Shown here in pieces: positions 11,113-23,700 of a stretch of DNA of 64,000 nt. Source of the DNA: Elmis aenea. Lineage: Eukaryota > Arthropoda > Insecta > Coleoptera > Elmidae. Position numbers and translations under genes: made by a program. How positions within the stretch are numbered: the stretch's first letter is position 1; the number at the start of each line of letters is the position of its first letter. The DNA is taken from contig OX393576.1 in NCBI GenBank assembly GCA_947652605.1, positions 10,318,575-10,382,574 on the forward strand, given 5' to 3'. The notes under the pieces are model-generated. The model did not search any database, was not told the DNA's origin, and saw only the letters and a program-made list of their open reading frames with translations.

Positions 11113-13965
11113 TCACACCATTGTAGTATTTTTTGGCATATCAACACTCAAATCTGCAAGTACGTATGCAACTGTTGCCCACATGGCTGTTATCTTATCT
11201 AACACTTCAGGATTTTCAACATCCATGGTATCGCCTACAGAATGATGATACCAAAAATAATTGTCTGATGCATCGAACAGCAGTTCAGCTCCTGGGACGC
11301 CTCTCTCAGTCCATATAGATATATCTGATGAAACACCGTTTGGAGGTACTAGCATAGTTTTTGTTGTATCAATGGGGGCCAAAAGGCTGAAATTGTTAAG
11401 TAGAGTTTTGTAGTTACCATTTTTGAATGTAACAACAAAAATATTTTGAAGAGTGGGCTTATGACCAGGCAAAATTATGTAACCAACTGTTTCAAATAGG
11501 TACACACTCAAATTTTGTGCTTTGAATTTTTTACAAATGGTTTAAATAAATTTAGATGCTTGTGACCGATTTAATTATAATTTTGTAAGCTCCTTTTTCG
11601 ATACGTTCATGTATCGTTTCTTGTCCTACTTACTTCATTACTTCTTGTAAAATGCATCCTGCTTCTGGTACTCCATTATATCTTAATCCTGAGGCGTTGA
11701 ATGTTCCGGCATCTGATTCCATGACAAAATTTAAATTTTCCGTTTCATTTTGATGAGCTGCGTAATATGCGTAAGCACCAACTAATCCAATTTCTTCTGC
11801 GGTCCATAATATTGCCCTAAAATTATCAAATTTTTCTTAACAGCACAAAATATGGTCAAGTAACTAAGTACGGGGGCTGTTCAAAAAGTTTTCGACATCG
11901 GCTTAAAATGGCGTTGCTATTGGCTTGAATTTATTAACATGTTAAGAGAGAGGCATGTACATGTACTGATAATTTCGATATGTCAACTGGTTTGCCTTTG
12001 ATAGTCAATTGAAGCAGCCTTCAAGATGTGAATGTTTCGACCACTTTCAGAATAATCCATTGGAGTTTTTTACTTTGTATCTATGGACGAGATGAGTTCA
12101 GTATTAGCCTGAGAGAAAAGCACAGCTAATATCCGTAACCGAAGGGGTCAAATTGATTCCTACAGTTGGGTAGGTCTTGAATTTATAAAAGGGTTATGGA
12201 ATCATGTTTACTGATTACTTAAAAAAGTTTAAGACTATCATGAGCAACCATTATCGCTACCTTCAAAGTAATAAAGACGACAACCGAGAAGTAAAGAGGA
12301 AATTTGAAGGAGCAAAGGTGTTTTTTTATCATAATACTGCCCCGGTTCATTTGACCACGATCACCACCTAAAAACCGACGAACTGTACTTCCAATTGCTT
12401 CCCCAGACCTCACACTCTCCTTATTCGACCCCTAGCGACTTTCGTTTCTTCCAAAGAGATTCAAGAGATATTACTTGCCGAAGTAAACACCTTGTTCGAA
12501 TATCTTGATGAATCAGCCTAACCCAAGAGTGTGTTTTTGTAATTTTGTGTCTCAATATGCCAAATTCCGAAAATTATTTGAATAGCACTTTGATAAAAAT
12601 CATATTCTTACCTAATAGTTCGTCTAGGCCTTAACCCTAAAGATTTTAATACAACTAGAGAATTCCACGACATAAACACTCCTCCTGCATCATCCATAAC
12701 ACCTTGCCCAACATCCCAACTATCAATATGACCAGATACAACTACAACTTTCTCTGGTTGACTTGTCCCCACAATTTCTGCCACGGTATTTCTTGATTTA
12801 GTATCAGCCAGTATTTTCGCTTCCATTTTTAATTCTATGGTGAGTTTATCGCCCCTCTTATACATTCTATGAAGCATGTTCGCATCTTCTACAGTTATGG
12901 AAACAGCAGGAATCTGGGTAACGTTTTCTGCGTACTGTTGTACACCAGTATGTGGAGTGCTTAGCGAAAATGGAGTTATAGATCGAATCAAAGCTGCCAC
13001 CGCACCATATTTTGCTGCTTCTGAGGCTCCTTTGCCTCTATATTGAGCGGAAGCGCTGTAACCCAAGTATTCTTGATTATAAACGACTATTTTTCCTCTG
13101 ACCTGAATGCAAAAAGAATAACATCGAATTAAATACATACAGAAATATAAAGTAGAGTGCACGTTTTGACGTCAAAAAAAAATATTGAGGACGAAATAGA
13201 GAAATATATCCAAAATCACAAATTACCTGAGTTGAAACATTACTCAATTCTTCAAAAGATGTTACTACTATGGCTTCAGCTCGAATTCCTTGAGAAGGTG
13301 TTCCAACGCTACCCCCAAGTCCCAATATTGTTAACTGTTGAACACGAGGCTCAAGTAACACAGCAGACTCGCTTCCCCTAAAAAATTTACTGTAATTTCA
13401 AACATTTATTCACCGAAAAGGTCCATCTTAACAAAAACTACGACTTAAAATGTTTGATTTTGCATGATTTTAGAGAAACGTTCTTTCTTTTCCGAGTGAT
13501 AACATAACTAACACTTTATTAGAAAATTTAAAACTCCCAAAGACGCTATTAGGTATTTAAAGATTTAAACTGTTCCTTGAAATTCATTTAAATGTTAATG
13601 TAACAAACTACTTCCAAAAATAGTTCCACAAACCTTTCCCAGTGCATTATATCCAATTCCTCTCCATGAACATTTTCTAGCTCAGAAGCAATCGACTGCT
13701 CTATCATATAATCTATGGAGTTTTCCAAGTTGGTTGATCCAGGAAGACGGCTACCAAATTTGTCGACAAAATCTGCCAGTTTATTGTAGGTTGATCCTTT
13801 ATGTTCTCCATACACCAGCGCGTCAATAATTTGATTAGCTATTGGGGCGTACGATGCAATTTCTTCCTGTAGTGCAGCAGGTAAATTGCATTCTTCGGCT
13901 TTTTTATTGATAACATGACAATTAATAACGTGTATTAAAAGTAAAAACGATATTATTTTTCGCAT
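11113..13965 (-). CDS. CPQ: Carboxypeptidase Q-like M28 metallopeptidase (complete, 5 exons)
   Basis: Secreted or lysosomal zinc aminodipeptidase of peptidase family M28 (plasma glutamate carboxypeptidase type), expected to hydrolyse dipeptides with free termini. Exons in transcript order: 13965-13634, 13377-13227, 13102-12612, 11816-11634, 11386-11113; 1431 nt, 476 residues, close to the roughly 470 of animal homologues. Residues 1-16 ([16 protein letters not shown]) form a signal peptide. The active site is complete: [11 protein letters not shown] (His286), MDDAGG (Asp298), WTAEEIG (Glu332/333), MESDAGTF (Asp360) and [10 protein letters not shown] (His433/434). The PA-like insert spans roughly residues 110-250. 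All four introns are GT-AG and phases match. Intron 3 (11817-12611) carries a mariner remnant. Intact in every visible respect. The gene converges with the SV2-like pair across a LINE fragment. Confidence 0.95.
11871..12593 (+). mobile_element. Deleted mariner-like element in intron 3 of the carboxypeptidase Q-like gene
   Basis: Imperfect terminal repeats GCTGTTCAAAAAGTTTTCG (left) and, inverted on the right, GTGCTATTCAAATAATTTTCG, with TA at both edges. Plus-strand transposase remnants near 12320-12470 read NTAPVHLTT and, frameshifted, [11 protein letters not shown], i.e. degraded second and third catalytic Asp regions. At about 720 bp it is internally deleted and inactive. Confidence 0.72.
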
Positions 13966-15205
13966 TTTAGATGGTAATAGTTCAACAGATATATCTCAAC
14001 TAAATACATCACATCAAAACTTTGCTTCATTGCTTATTTATTGATAAAATTTATTTATCTTCGATAACTTGTGTGATAGTACTTAGATAAATAATTACCA
14101 ATAGATGGAAGTACATAAAGCAGGTCTTTTGATAATATTTCAAGGTATGGCTTTCGTGAGTAAATGAAACCAATTCGGATGAACATCTTGATCTTTGAAC
14201 ACGACATTAAACAATTGTTACTATACGGTACTTAAATACGTTTTTAAGAAAGTTTTAATACAGTTCTTCAACATGAACTTAAGATTATTTTAAAGTGTGT
14301 AAAATTACTGTTTAAAAACAAATTGTCGAAACTGTAACTGATTTGATTTTCTTGCAACAAATTTTGTCCCAAATTTTTTTGAAGTGCGTTTCTTTCTCTT
14401 TCAACTCATACGAATTGCTAGTTTTGTGGTTAATCTCCAAATTGCAGCTAAAGAGTGCCACACCGTTGCATTCAAAATTTTTAGTGCTTCTTTTTATTGC
14501 AAAAGTCAAACAAAGTGCCGTAAGAAATAAGAGAGATGATGGTCCAAAATGGGCGATACATATAAGGGTATAATTGTTTCAGCATATGGACAATGAAAAT
14601 CTGTTGTAAGAAAATGTGCTTAGTATTTTGATATCTCTAAAAAATAATGGTTATTTAGAATAAAAATTGAATAATTGCTGTATTAAGAGAGCTATTGAGG
14701 CAGGGCTGCTGTATCGCACCTACAATGTTTAAAATCTATTTAGGAGTCCTAGAAAATTGGGAGAAAAAGTGCAAACCTATCCATTGCAGAAGAAAAGATA
14801 CATTTTGCTCATGACCAAATTATTTTGGCTACATGCTACGTAAGCTTAATTAAAAATATAATAATTGGGGGCTAACAGTTATCACATCAATAACTGAATA
14901 GCCGGTACTTGGAAAAACGTAATTATATTTGGAGCTGATGGACACAGAAATTTCAAAAACAGTAACTTATCTAACATATGTGAAACTATCAGATGCCGAC
15001 CGCCATGAACAAGAAATATGTAGCAGAATTGCACACGGTATAAAACTATTGTAAAAAGTTAAGCTATTTATGGATACGAGCTATGGATAATTATTAAAAA
15101 GAACGTTTCTAATATATTAACGATGGAAATGAACTATTGAAGATGTTGTCAACTTACTAAGAATGATAGGATAAGAAATTAGATTCTGTAAGATATAGTA
15201 ATAAA
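13966..15205. other. Upstream region of the carboxypeptidase Q-like gene, no gene seen
   Basis: About 1.2 kb of AT-rich sequence. The minus-strand promoter of the carboxypeptidase Q-like gene should be near 13980-14100, but no decisive core motif stands out. No coding signal of more than random length. Confidence 0.5.
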
Positions 15206-15680
15206 GTGTCATATCGAGCAACAGCAGTGTCCAAAAAACGAAGACAAGAAAGCGACCACCTAACAGTTTTGCAATGGATTGAAGAATCAGATGAAGAATT
15301 CATAGAAAACAGGGTTTTTCGGATTCTTCTGAATTCGATGATTACTTACAAGAAGAAAATGACTCCAGCAGCTCTGAAGAAGAGAACTACATTTTTTTAG
15401 TTTCACATTACTTTATTTATATATTATTATTTCTCATTATTTGAACATTACAACAAGACCAAAGGTTCTGTAGATACCATGGATGAGATGGTGAATCAAT
15501 ATTCAGTAAAAAGGGGTACAAAAAGATGGCTTTTTGTATTATTTCAAAATATTCTGGACATTGCTGCTCTAAATGCATATGTAATTTGGACGAATAAAAA
15601 TCCAGAAGGGAATGAAGCTAGTAACTACAGAAGAAACTTTTTACTTGAACTTGGACGTGAACAGGAAACAGGAATTTAAA
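15206..15680 (+). pseudogene. piggyBac transposase remnant, internally deleted
   Basis: Two transposase pieces. The first (15206-15395) has an N-terminal acidic segment; after a frameshift near 15315 the reading continues as FSDSSEFDDYLQEEN followed by a Ser/Glu run, typical of piggyBac N-termini. The second (about 15440-15679) reads HYNKTKGSVDTMDEM, then QYSVKRGTKRW, ILDIAALNAYVIW and FLLELG, the conserved region around the last catalytic Asp (VDTMDEM). The catalytic core between them is missing. TTAA boundaries were not identified. An AATAAA near 15803 may be the old 3' end. Confidence 0.82.
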
Positions 15681-15829
15681 AAAAAAGATTAGTAATGTTA
15701 ATGTATGTTGGATAAAGTTTTTTTTTGCATTGTAAATGCCTTTTCTAAAGAGTTCCCAATTATATAAATATCATAACATTTGTAATTTTAATTCAAAGAA
15801 ACAATAAACTGATTGGGATGCATTTTTAT

Positions 15830-16178
15830 CTCACCCCGTCCATAGAGCAATTTTCCTTACGCCGGCCGGGAAAGGTTAAAAATAATTTTATGGGGGTGGA
15901 AGGCGATCTGATTAAAAAAATAAAAATCAGGAAAGGTTCTGCCGTAAAACTATAATTTTGGATGATGATAAAGTACTCTACATTATCTAATTTTGCATTA
16001 AAACACGTCTGAAAATCTAAAATTTAGAAAAAACCGCCTGCGGCGCATTTTATCTTTCCCCCCACTTTTTGTGTCGATCTCTGTTTGTTTTTGGAAAAAT
16101 GAAGAGTTGGCAACCCTTATAGAGAGGCGGCAAATTCAGGGACCGCCCCAGGCGTCACAGACTTTAGCTACGCCACTG
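15830..16178. mobile_element. Right-end fragment of a hAT-type element
   Basis: It ends in TTAGCTACGCCACTG at 16178, the same terminus as the complete hAT at 22482-23526. The preceding sequence contains GC-rich tracts unlike the surroundings. No matching left end was found, so it is truncated. Confidence 0.45.
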
Positions 16179-16185
16179 GGTAATA

Positions 16186-16641
16186 TGTTTGTTCCAACAA
16201 CTACTTGGACGGTACAGTAAACAATCACGAGAACGCGCAGTATCAATATCGCGTTCCAACACAGTCTCTGATAGTTCACCGGACGGTTTAGTCGGCTGTT
16301 CCATCATTGCAAAATTAATACATGAACTAGATAGTGTACGGTCAAAACAGTTCTTGGATGAGAGCATGTACCAGCATTCATAACTAACGTGCGCTCGGGT
16401 AGCTATGCATCGCTCCAAGTCCATTTAGTGCTAGATTATAAAGGTGTTTACCCTAGCGATGCGCACATTTCTATGAACTAAATAGACACAAAATGTCATT
16501 TACAGTTAGGCCAGTCGTAAAAGCGTTCCAACAACGGCTAATACTGGGCAATACATTTATTAGTACATAGTTCACGCATGCGAATAAACCGGTTCATGAA
16601 CTGATCAGGGATCGGTTTTAAACTGCTTGTTGGAACAAACC
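16186..16641. repeat. Miniature inverted-repeat element, copy 1
   Basis: Ends GTTTGTTCCAACAA and its inverse TTGTTGGAACAAAC bound about 456 bp, with TAATA on both sides as a possible target duplication (16181-16185 and 16642-16646). A second copy of the same sequence lies at 39474-39939. No transposase. Confidence 0.75.
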
Positions 16642-17039
16642 TAATACAATAACCCGTTTTTTTGTCGTCAAAAATAGATTGATTGGCGAATTTGTTCTGC
16701 CACTGCGTTATTTAGCAATGTAATTGAGTTGCAATTATTTGGAAAATGGCTCAAAAAGTTTGACGCCCCTGACAAGTGAGAATGCGCTTCGAATTTAGGA
16801 TGTCCTGTATATAGTTGATTTACCAAAACTCTGGCAAAATAAAACTCAAATACACCCCTGTCCAATATTAATTAGAAGTGTCCATAGCGTATAATTATAC
16901 AAACAATAAAAGTCCAGGAGTTCTTACCAATGCACCTTTGCAATAAAACATCTAACACCTATTTTTGCGTGAATAAGAATCGATTTTAGGGTTTTAAAAC
17001 ACTTTGGTACTTATATTTCAGAGGTAAAATAAAACGGTA

Positions 17040-17712
17040 ATTACAAAAACAAACCTTTAATTTGAAAATATCATTTATGTACTTGTCGTCTTACAATAAT
17101 TATTTACAAATTATATTTTGCTTATCAACATCCACCAGGTAGAAATTTAAAAAAAAAACTGCGACAAACATCAACTACTGAGAAACCAAGTGACTACGAA
17201 GGACCAGTTGTTCCATAAAAATAGCTCATTGAATGCTCCAGAACTGAAAACTATTGCCTACAAAAAAAGGCTCCACTTTGCTTCAATTTTATTTGTACAA
17301 CTAGACCTTTGTAACAGAATCAAAAATAAATACACTAAACTCTAAGCTAACTAAAACAAAATCATTTTAAACTTATTAATGAATATCACTTTCTTCATGC
17401 AGTAGCTACGCTACCATTCTTGGTTTACAAAAGTATTCAATATACTAAAATATCCTCAATATCCTTTTTGGTTGCATTTACAGTCTTTTTTTACATACAA
17501 CCACTGCTCAGCCATGGTGTACTACTACCAAATTACCCAAGCACCAATTTGGATAAACGAACCAACTAAAATTACTAATAAGTAATCATAAAACGTACAC
17601 AGTCAGTGTACAGTTAGGATAGGTATCAGTCTCTCTTATCTTATTAACATAAATATACACACATACAAACACATTTTACTTAAACAATTAGTTTACATGG
17701 CACCTATATAAA
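17040..17712 (-). other. Probable 3' UTR of the acyl-CoA desaturase gene
   Basis: Non-coding stretch directly after the desaturase stop. On the minus strand an ATTAAA hexamer lies near 17057-17062, a plausible polyadenylation signal giving a 3' UTR of roughly 670 nt. Inferred, with no splice or coding signal inside. Confidence 0.4.
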
Positions 17713-20700
17713 CTACATTTGTTTTTGATGTGTGATTATGGCTCCTTGACGTTCTTCTTTACTTTGATCCTTGTCTCCCCATCCCCATAGTTCGTGGGTA
17801 CCATCGCCCGTTCGTTGCACCCTTTTCTTAATCATTTCTTCTGGCACAGTTTTTAAATCATAGGCCCAACCAATTTTCGCCATCAAATCAATGAATGCAC
17901 ACGTAAGATTAGTGCTGTATTTGCCAAGTTCAGATGTCTTGTAGTCCCATGGGAATGTGTGATGATAGTTGTGCCATCCTTCTCCAAGAGCCAAAAGTGC
18001 TACGCTTATATTTTCAGCAGGATTAATGTACCTGGAAAGAAATTATACTTTATAATTTGTCACAAGTACTACACGAAAATTTACAAAAAAAATAATGGAG
18101 AATGAGGAAACATTTTTTGCACTAAAATTAACGATATTTGTTCAATATTTTGGAGATAGTTAATCTAAGCACTGCGATTGACAACTAGTCACCAATCAAA
18201 ATTGATGATCATACGTAGTGTGACGCCCGCCTGGCATCTTTTATTTTTATTTTACTTCAATGTAATTTTTTTGCTTTTAAAATGAATAACATGGAACAAA
18301 TACTGACGCATCGTTTACTAAACCACTGCAAAAGGGCCAATTTATGAGGATAGAGCGGGGTTACAGAACCCGTCATTGACGTATGTTAGACGGGCGCCGA
18401 GGAAAGGGATGGGGAAGTTGTTTTGGATAAGGAGAGGGGCACGCTAGAGGTGTGGAAGAGCAAGATCTTTCTCTAGTTCAGTTTTTCAGGCCCGCTAGAG
18501 GTGTGAAAGGGCAAGATCTTTCTCTAGTTCAGTCTTTCTCCAAGTGTGGTCCGCGGACCCCTGGAAGTCCCTGAATCCTTCTGAAGGGGTCTCCGAACTT
18601 TTTCATTACATACGAAAATCATCCAAATTTATTTGCCAGGCGTAAATATTATCTATTAAACAATTTATTGGGGTCCTCTGCAAGTTTTTACTTTTGGAAG
18701 GGGTCCCAAGAGTAAACGAGAAAAGAGAAACGATGCTTTAAAGACGCTGGCGGAGAAAGGGCCGCAGGTGGAAGAGGTGTTGGTACAAAAAAAACGTTTA
18801 TTGATGTTGAAGTACCTACTGTATGATCATATATGGACACCTTTTTTTTCTCAAATCCGCAATGGCGGTTTTGTTCCTTTGAAAATGATGTCTGCCTGTG
18901 TTCATCACACAGGACGATCAAATGCGACCTTTACCAATCAAAAGTTTGAGTGCAACTTTTACAAATCAAAATTTCTAGTGCAACTTTCCTTAGCAGAATT
19001 AGGGTCAACTCACACCGGCGCGAACTTGACGCGGTCGCGGGCGCGGTCACGATAATAAGTAACCTTAGTTACCAATTATCGTGACCGCGCCCGCGACCGC
19101 GTCGAGATCGCGCAGGTGTGTGTGGACCTTTTTATGAAGGCAACTTATACATGGCAATAAAAAAGCAATATATTTCTTTTCTAACATTAGTACCTACCCA
19201 TAAATGATCACTAAAAACATATCAAACACTTACTTGTCATAGGGTTTATGTCCATAAAGATGAGCAGCAGAGTTGACGAGCCAAGTGGCATTCAAAGTCA
19301 ACGCATAACGGAACAGATTGATACACCAGGCGTTTGCGAAGGTTTCTCCCCATAAGTACATTGGAACAACGGTCGGTATCAAGAAACAAATAACAGGCAT
19401 GAACAGGAGGTAGAGTTTTTTCTGATATCTCAATATGGGATCGGCGTATAGGTCGGACATATCAATGCCCTTTCCTTTGGCTTTGACTTCGGGATGCTTG
19501 CGACATAACAACCAGCCTACATGTGAGAAAAAGAATCCCCGTTTGGCATTGTGTGGATCGGCATCGGTTTCGCTAAACTTGTGATGGACTCTGTGATCCC
19601 TGGCCCAATCTACTACAGCATCCTGCAAAAAAAAAAGAAAAAAATAAAGAATAATTTCTTTGAAAAACAATTCTCAAAAAACGCTAAGACATCATATCAT
19701 GTCTTATATGCTAAATGCGAAACAGAAATATAATTGCAGCACATCTACACTATAAATTTAAATGATTTTGCCACAACAAACAACAAAAATTAATCTAATT
19801 TAATTAACTAGGTAATTTTAAAAGTACTTACTTGAAAAGCGACAGTATTAAATGTAGTCAATAACAGTCGAAGTGGCCACTTGGCTTTGTATGCACGATG
19901 GGCCCACAGCCTATGAGCACCTGCAGTAACACCCAAACCTCCAATTTGATACAGGAAGATTCCTAAAAAGAAAGGAAATAAAGTTTAGCGTTTTTATAAC
20001 AAACAAATAGGTGTAAATTTTTCTAAACACATTTTACCACAGCAAATAGTTTAATGTTTAACAACTAGAAGGGAACAAAACATTGTAAGGATAAATGCAC
20101 GCATTAACGTAAGCTATTTGATTGGTTAAATTATTTAAGTCATTCACTTATGTACTATGTTCATGTGCCACCTTTATTACAAGATAACGGAGAAGGGGCA
20201 CGATCAAATAAACAAAAAGCTGACGTCTTTGCTAATCATTTGGAAAAGATCTTCCAACCAAATCAAGACCATGGATATGAACTAACAAACGAAGAAAATA
20301 GAAAACTAGAAGAAATACCGAGGGTAACACCTAAAGAAGTAGCCGAGGAAATCAAAGGAAATATTAACTCTAAAAACGCACCAGGGTGTGATTTAATCAC
20401 AGGCGAAATATTAAAATATCTACCACGGAAAGTTAAACTGACGGATATAATGAATGCTGCATTCCAACTTCAGCATGTACCAAACATGTGGAAAGTCACC
20501 GAAGTCATAATGATAGCCAAACCCGGGAAACCACCTAATGACGCTGTCCTATAGACCAATATCCTTACTACCAGTCTTATCTAAAGTATTTGAAAAACTC
20601 TTATTGAAAAGACTGAAACCAATTATAAACAGTAAAAACCTAATACCTGAACACCAATTTGGATTTAGAAGCAAGCACTCCACTATCGATCAAGTGCACA

Positions 20701-23700
20701 GAATAACACACGAAATAGAAAAGGCACTTAAGGAAAAAAAGATCTGTTCTTCATTATTTCTAGACGTAGCACAGGCCTTTGACAGAGTATGGCTCGAAGG
20801 CCTACTACACAAGCTAAACAAATCTCTACCAAAGCAATATTGTGACATTCTAAAATCCTATCTATCAGATAGAATTTTCCGAGTGAAACAAGATGAAGAA
20901 TATTCCACATTCAAAGAAATCAAAGCCGGAGTACCCCAAGGTAGTGTCCTTGGCCCGGTACTGTCTGTACCTGTTATTCACTTCTGATATACCACAAACA
21001 CAAAATGTGAAAGCAGCCACTTTTGCCGACGATACCGCAATTCTAGCCATCGGAACAACTATTGAAGAATCAACAGAAAAACTCCAGAACGCAACAAATC
21101 AAATCTACGAATGGACTAAAACATGACGCGTCAAACTAAACGAAACCAAAACAGTGCAAGTGAATTTCACAATTAAAAGATCAGTAGAACACATGCCAGT
21201 GGTATTAAACAACAACAGAATTCCACTTTCTAACACAGCTAAATATTTAGGCATGAACCTGGACATTAAATTAAAGTGGAAAGAGCACATTTAAAAATAA
21301 ACGTGAAGAGCTAAGCATCATATATAGAAAACTATTTTGGCTAATGAATAGAAAATCTAAACTTTCAATTAAAAATAAACTTTTAATATATAAACAAATA
21401 CTAAAGTCAGTATGGACCTACGGCATACAGCTTTGGGGGTGTGCTGGTAAAACTAACATTAAAATAATACAGCAATTCCAAAATAAGTTACTCCGGGCAA
21501 TTGTGGATGCTGCGTGGTACGTGAGGAATGTCGACCTCCACAGGGACCTAAGGATGCCAACAGTCGACCACGAACTTCAAAACTTTGCCAATAAGCATGA
21601 ACAAAGGCTGCATGGTCACATCAACACCGAAACCCTGCAGCTCTTGGACAACCAACAACTAGTAAGAAGGCTTAAACGGACCAAGCCAATTAAGTTAGTG
21701 TATAGCAGAGCACTGTGCGGTTGTCAAGTGTCGTTATTGAAAACAAGAATACAGAAAAAAGAAGAAGATACCAACGGGTGAACTCTTAACTTATATATAA
21801 CTATCATAAAAACATATTGCTGGTTGGCTAAAGTAGCTAGGTGCAATAAAAAAGCATAGTAAAAAAAAAACTTATTTACTATGTACGCTAATGCGTTATT
21901 ATTAAGTTATTGCAAAAATATTTTGCTAATTTTTTGTATACTTTGATTGTTACCTTAAGCACCATTATCACTAAAAATAGTAGATGAAAAATAAACAAAA
22001 CAATTAAAAATCACATTTACTGTAAAGCTACTACAGATTTTTTTGCGAATCATTTATTCTTTATCTCACCACGTGCAAAATAATTATATTAATGATGTTT
22101 TCACCCAATGAAAATTTGTTTTTTGCAGTAAATACATCATGTTTTAACTGAAATTACACATGTTACACGCTATTTATCAAAATGAGCAAAAAGCTTTCAA
22201 AAACATTAAACCGATGATCTTGTGCCAAGAATTGTTTAAAAATATAAGTAATAAAGGCTAAAACCCTAACAAATCGTCAAATATAATTCATTTTTCGATG
22301 GTTACCATTCACATCAACGCATTTTTTGTCTACCGGAAACAATTTATTCATGCGATTGTTTTAATCACAATGTAGTGACCACAAACCACTAAATTAAACA
22401 AAGGATATAAATGTTCTAAATATTTTGTGATAAACACCACAGCTTTATCTCTTAGAATCGAGAAACTACAGGACTGGTATGCAGAGGCGTAGCTAAGGGG
22501 GGGCAGGGGGGTACATATGTCCCTGGGCGCCACAGCTTAGGGGGCGCCAAAATGAGGATCGATTTAAACTAACTTTTGTATTTTAATTTTATAAAAATGA
22601 ATGTATTTTAAAACGTGAGATGTTAAACGAAAAATTAAAAATCTTGAATGTTCAAAAAATTAGTGACATTACAACCCTGGTCTGTAATCTGTATACACGC
22701 AATAGTCACGTGACCGCTAAATAATGGCTCCGACGCGTCTTGGATTTCTGCTAGACGTAAAAAGTCTTCTGGCTAAAACAAAAAACGATTCACTTCATCA
22801 AAATTGTTTAGATTTTGGAAATTTCTACGACACCGACGTCAATGGTCACGAATTGTTCACAGAAATCGGAGACTGCAAAATGCTGCTCAATACCCGGACT
22901 GAAATTCTACCAGAAACTGCTTTAGACCTTCTTGGTTTTATTGTATCATATGGAGATGACGTGTTTCCCAATATGCGTATTTCACTGCAAATTCTTTCAA
23001 CAATTGCTGTTTCAATTGCAAGTTGTGAGCGGTCTTTCAGCAAACTAAAGCTTATTTTATCATATTTACGTGCTTCTATGGGACAAGATCGTCTGAGTGA
23101 TCTTGCACTCCTTAGCATCGAAAGACAAACCCTAGATTCTATTAATTTTGACAACGTAATTGATGAATTTGCGACAATCAAATCGAGGAAGATCAATTTA
23201 TAATAGAATTCCAATTCATATATACTACACATACACACTTACGGACCAGTACAATAAATATGTATAGAATTTAGTTTTTATTAGTATTTAGTAATTTTAA
23301 TAATTAATTAGTATTTATTTTAGTATTTTAGTGTTTATTAAATAAATTGTTTCAATCCATAAAAAGAATTTTTAGTTTTTATTCTATTTATGAACCATAA
23401 TATAAACTGAAAATAACAATTTTTTGGGGGACTCCGGCCCCAGTGAGTCTCCAGACTCTCGATACGAGAAGGGGCGCAGATTTTGTGTCTTGTCCCCGGG
23501 CGCAAATTACCCTAGCTACGCCACTGCTGGTATGGTCCCACTAGCTCTCAAAATAGTCAAAATGTTATGTGGGGTCGCATATACCAAAAACATTACAAAG
23601 TTATAATAAAAATAATAACATTTGGAACACATGTAAACCTTTGCAAGGATTGTAAAGAAAAGTTTATAATCCTTGACATCGACAAAGAAACATATCGGTA

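Noticed and set aside
16164..16424. 86-codon minus-strand open frame
   Set aside because: It lies in a non-coding miniature element present again at 39474, has no similarity I recognise, and is not open in the second copy.
17713..19670. Desaturase segments as separate short genes
   Set aside because: They are exons of one gene; splice sites and phases join them with 35350-35563 into a single 350-residue protein.
22846..23238. 130-codon open frame on the minus strand
   Set aside because: It is the antisense shadow of the hAT dimerisation-domain frame at 22724-23203.
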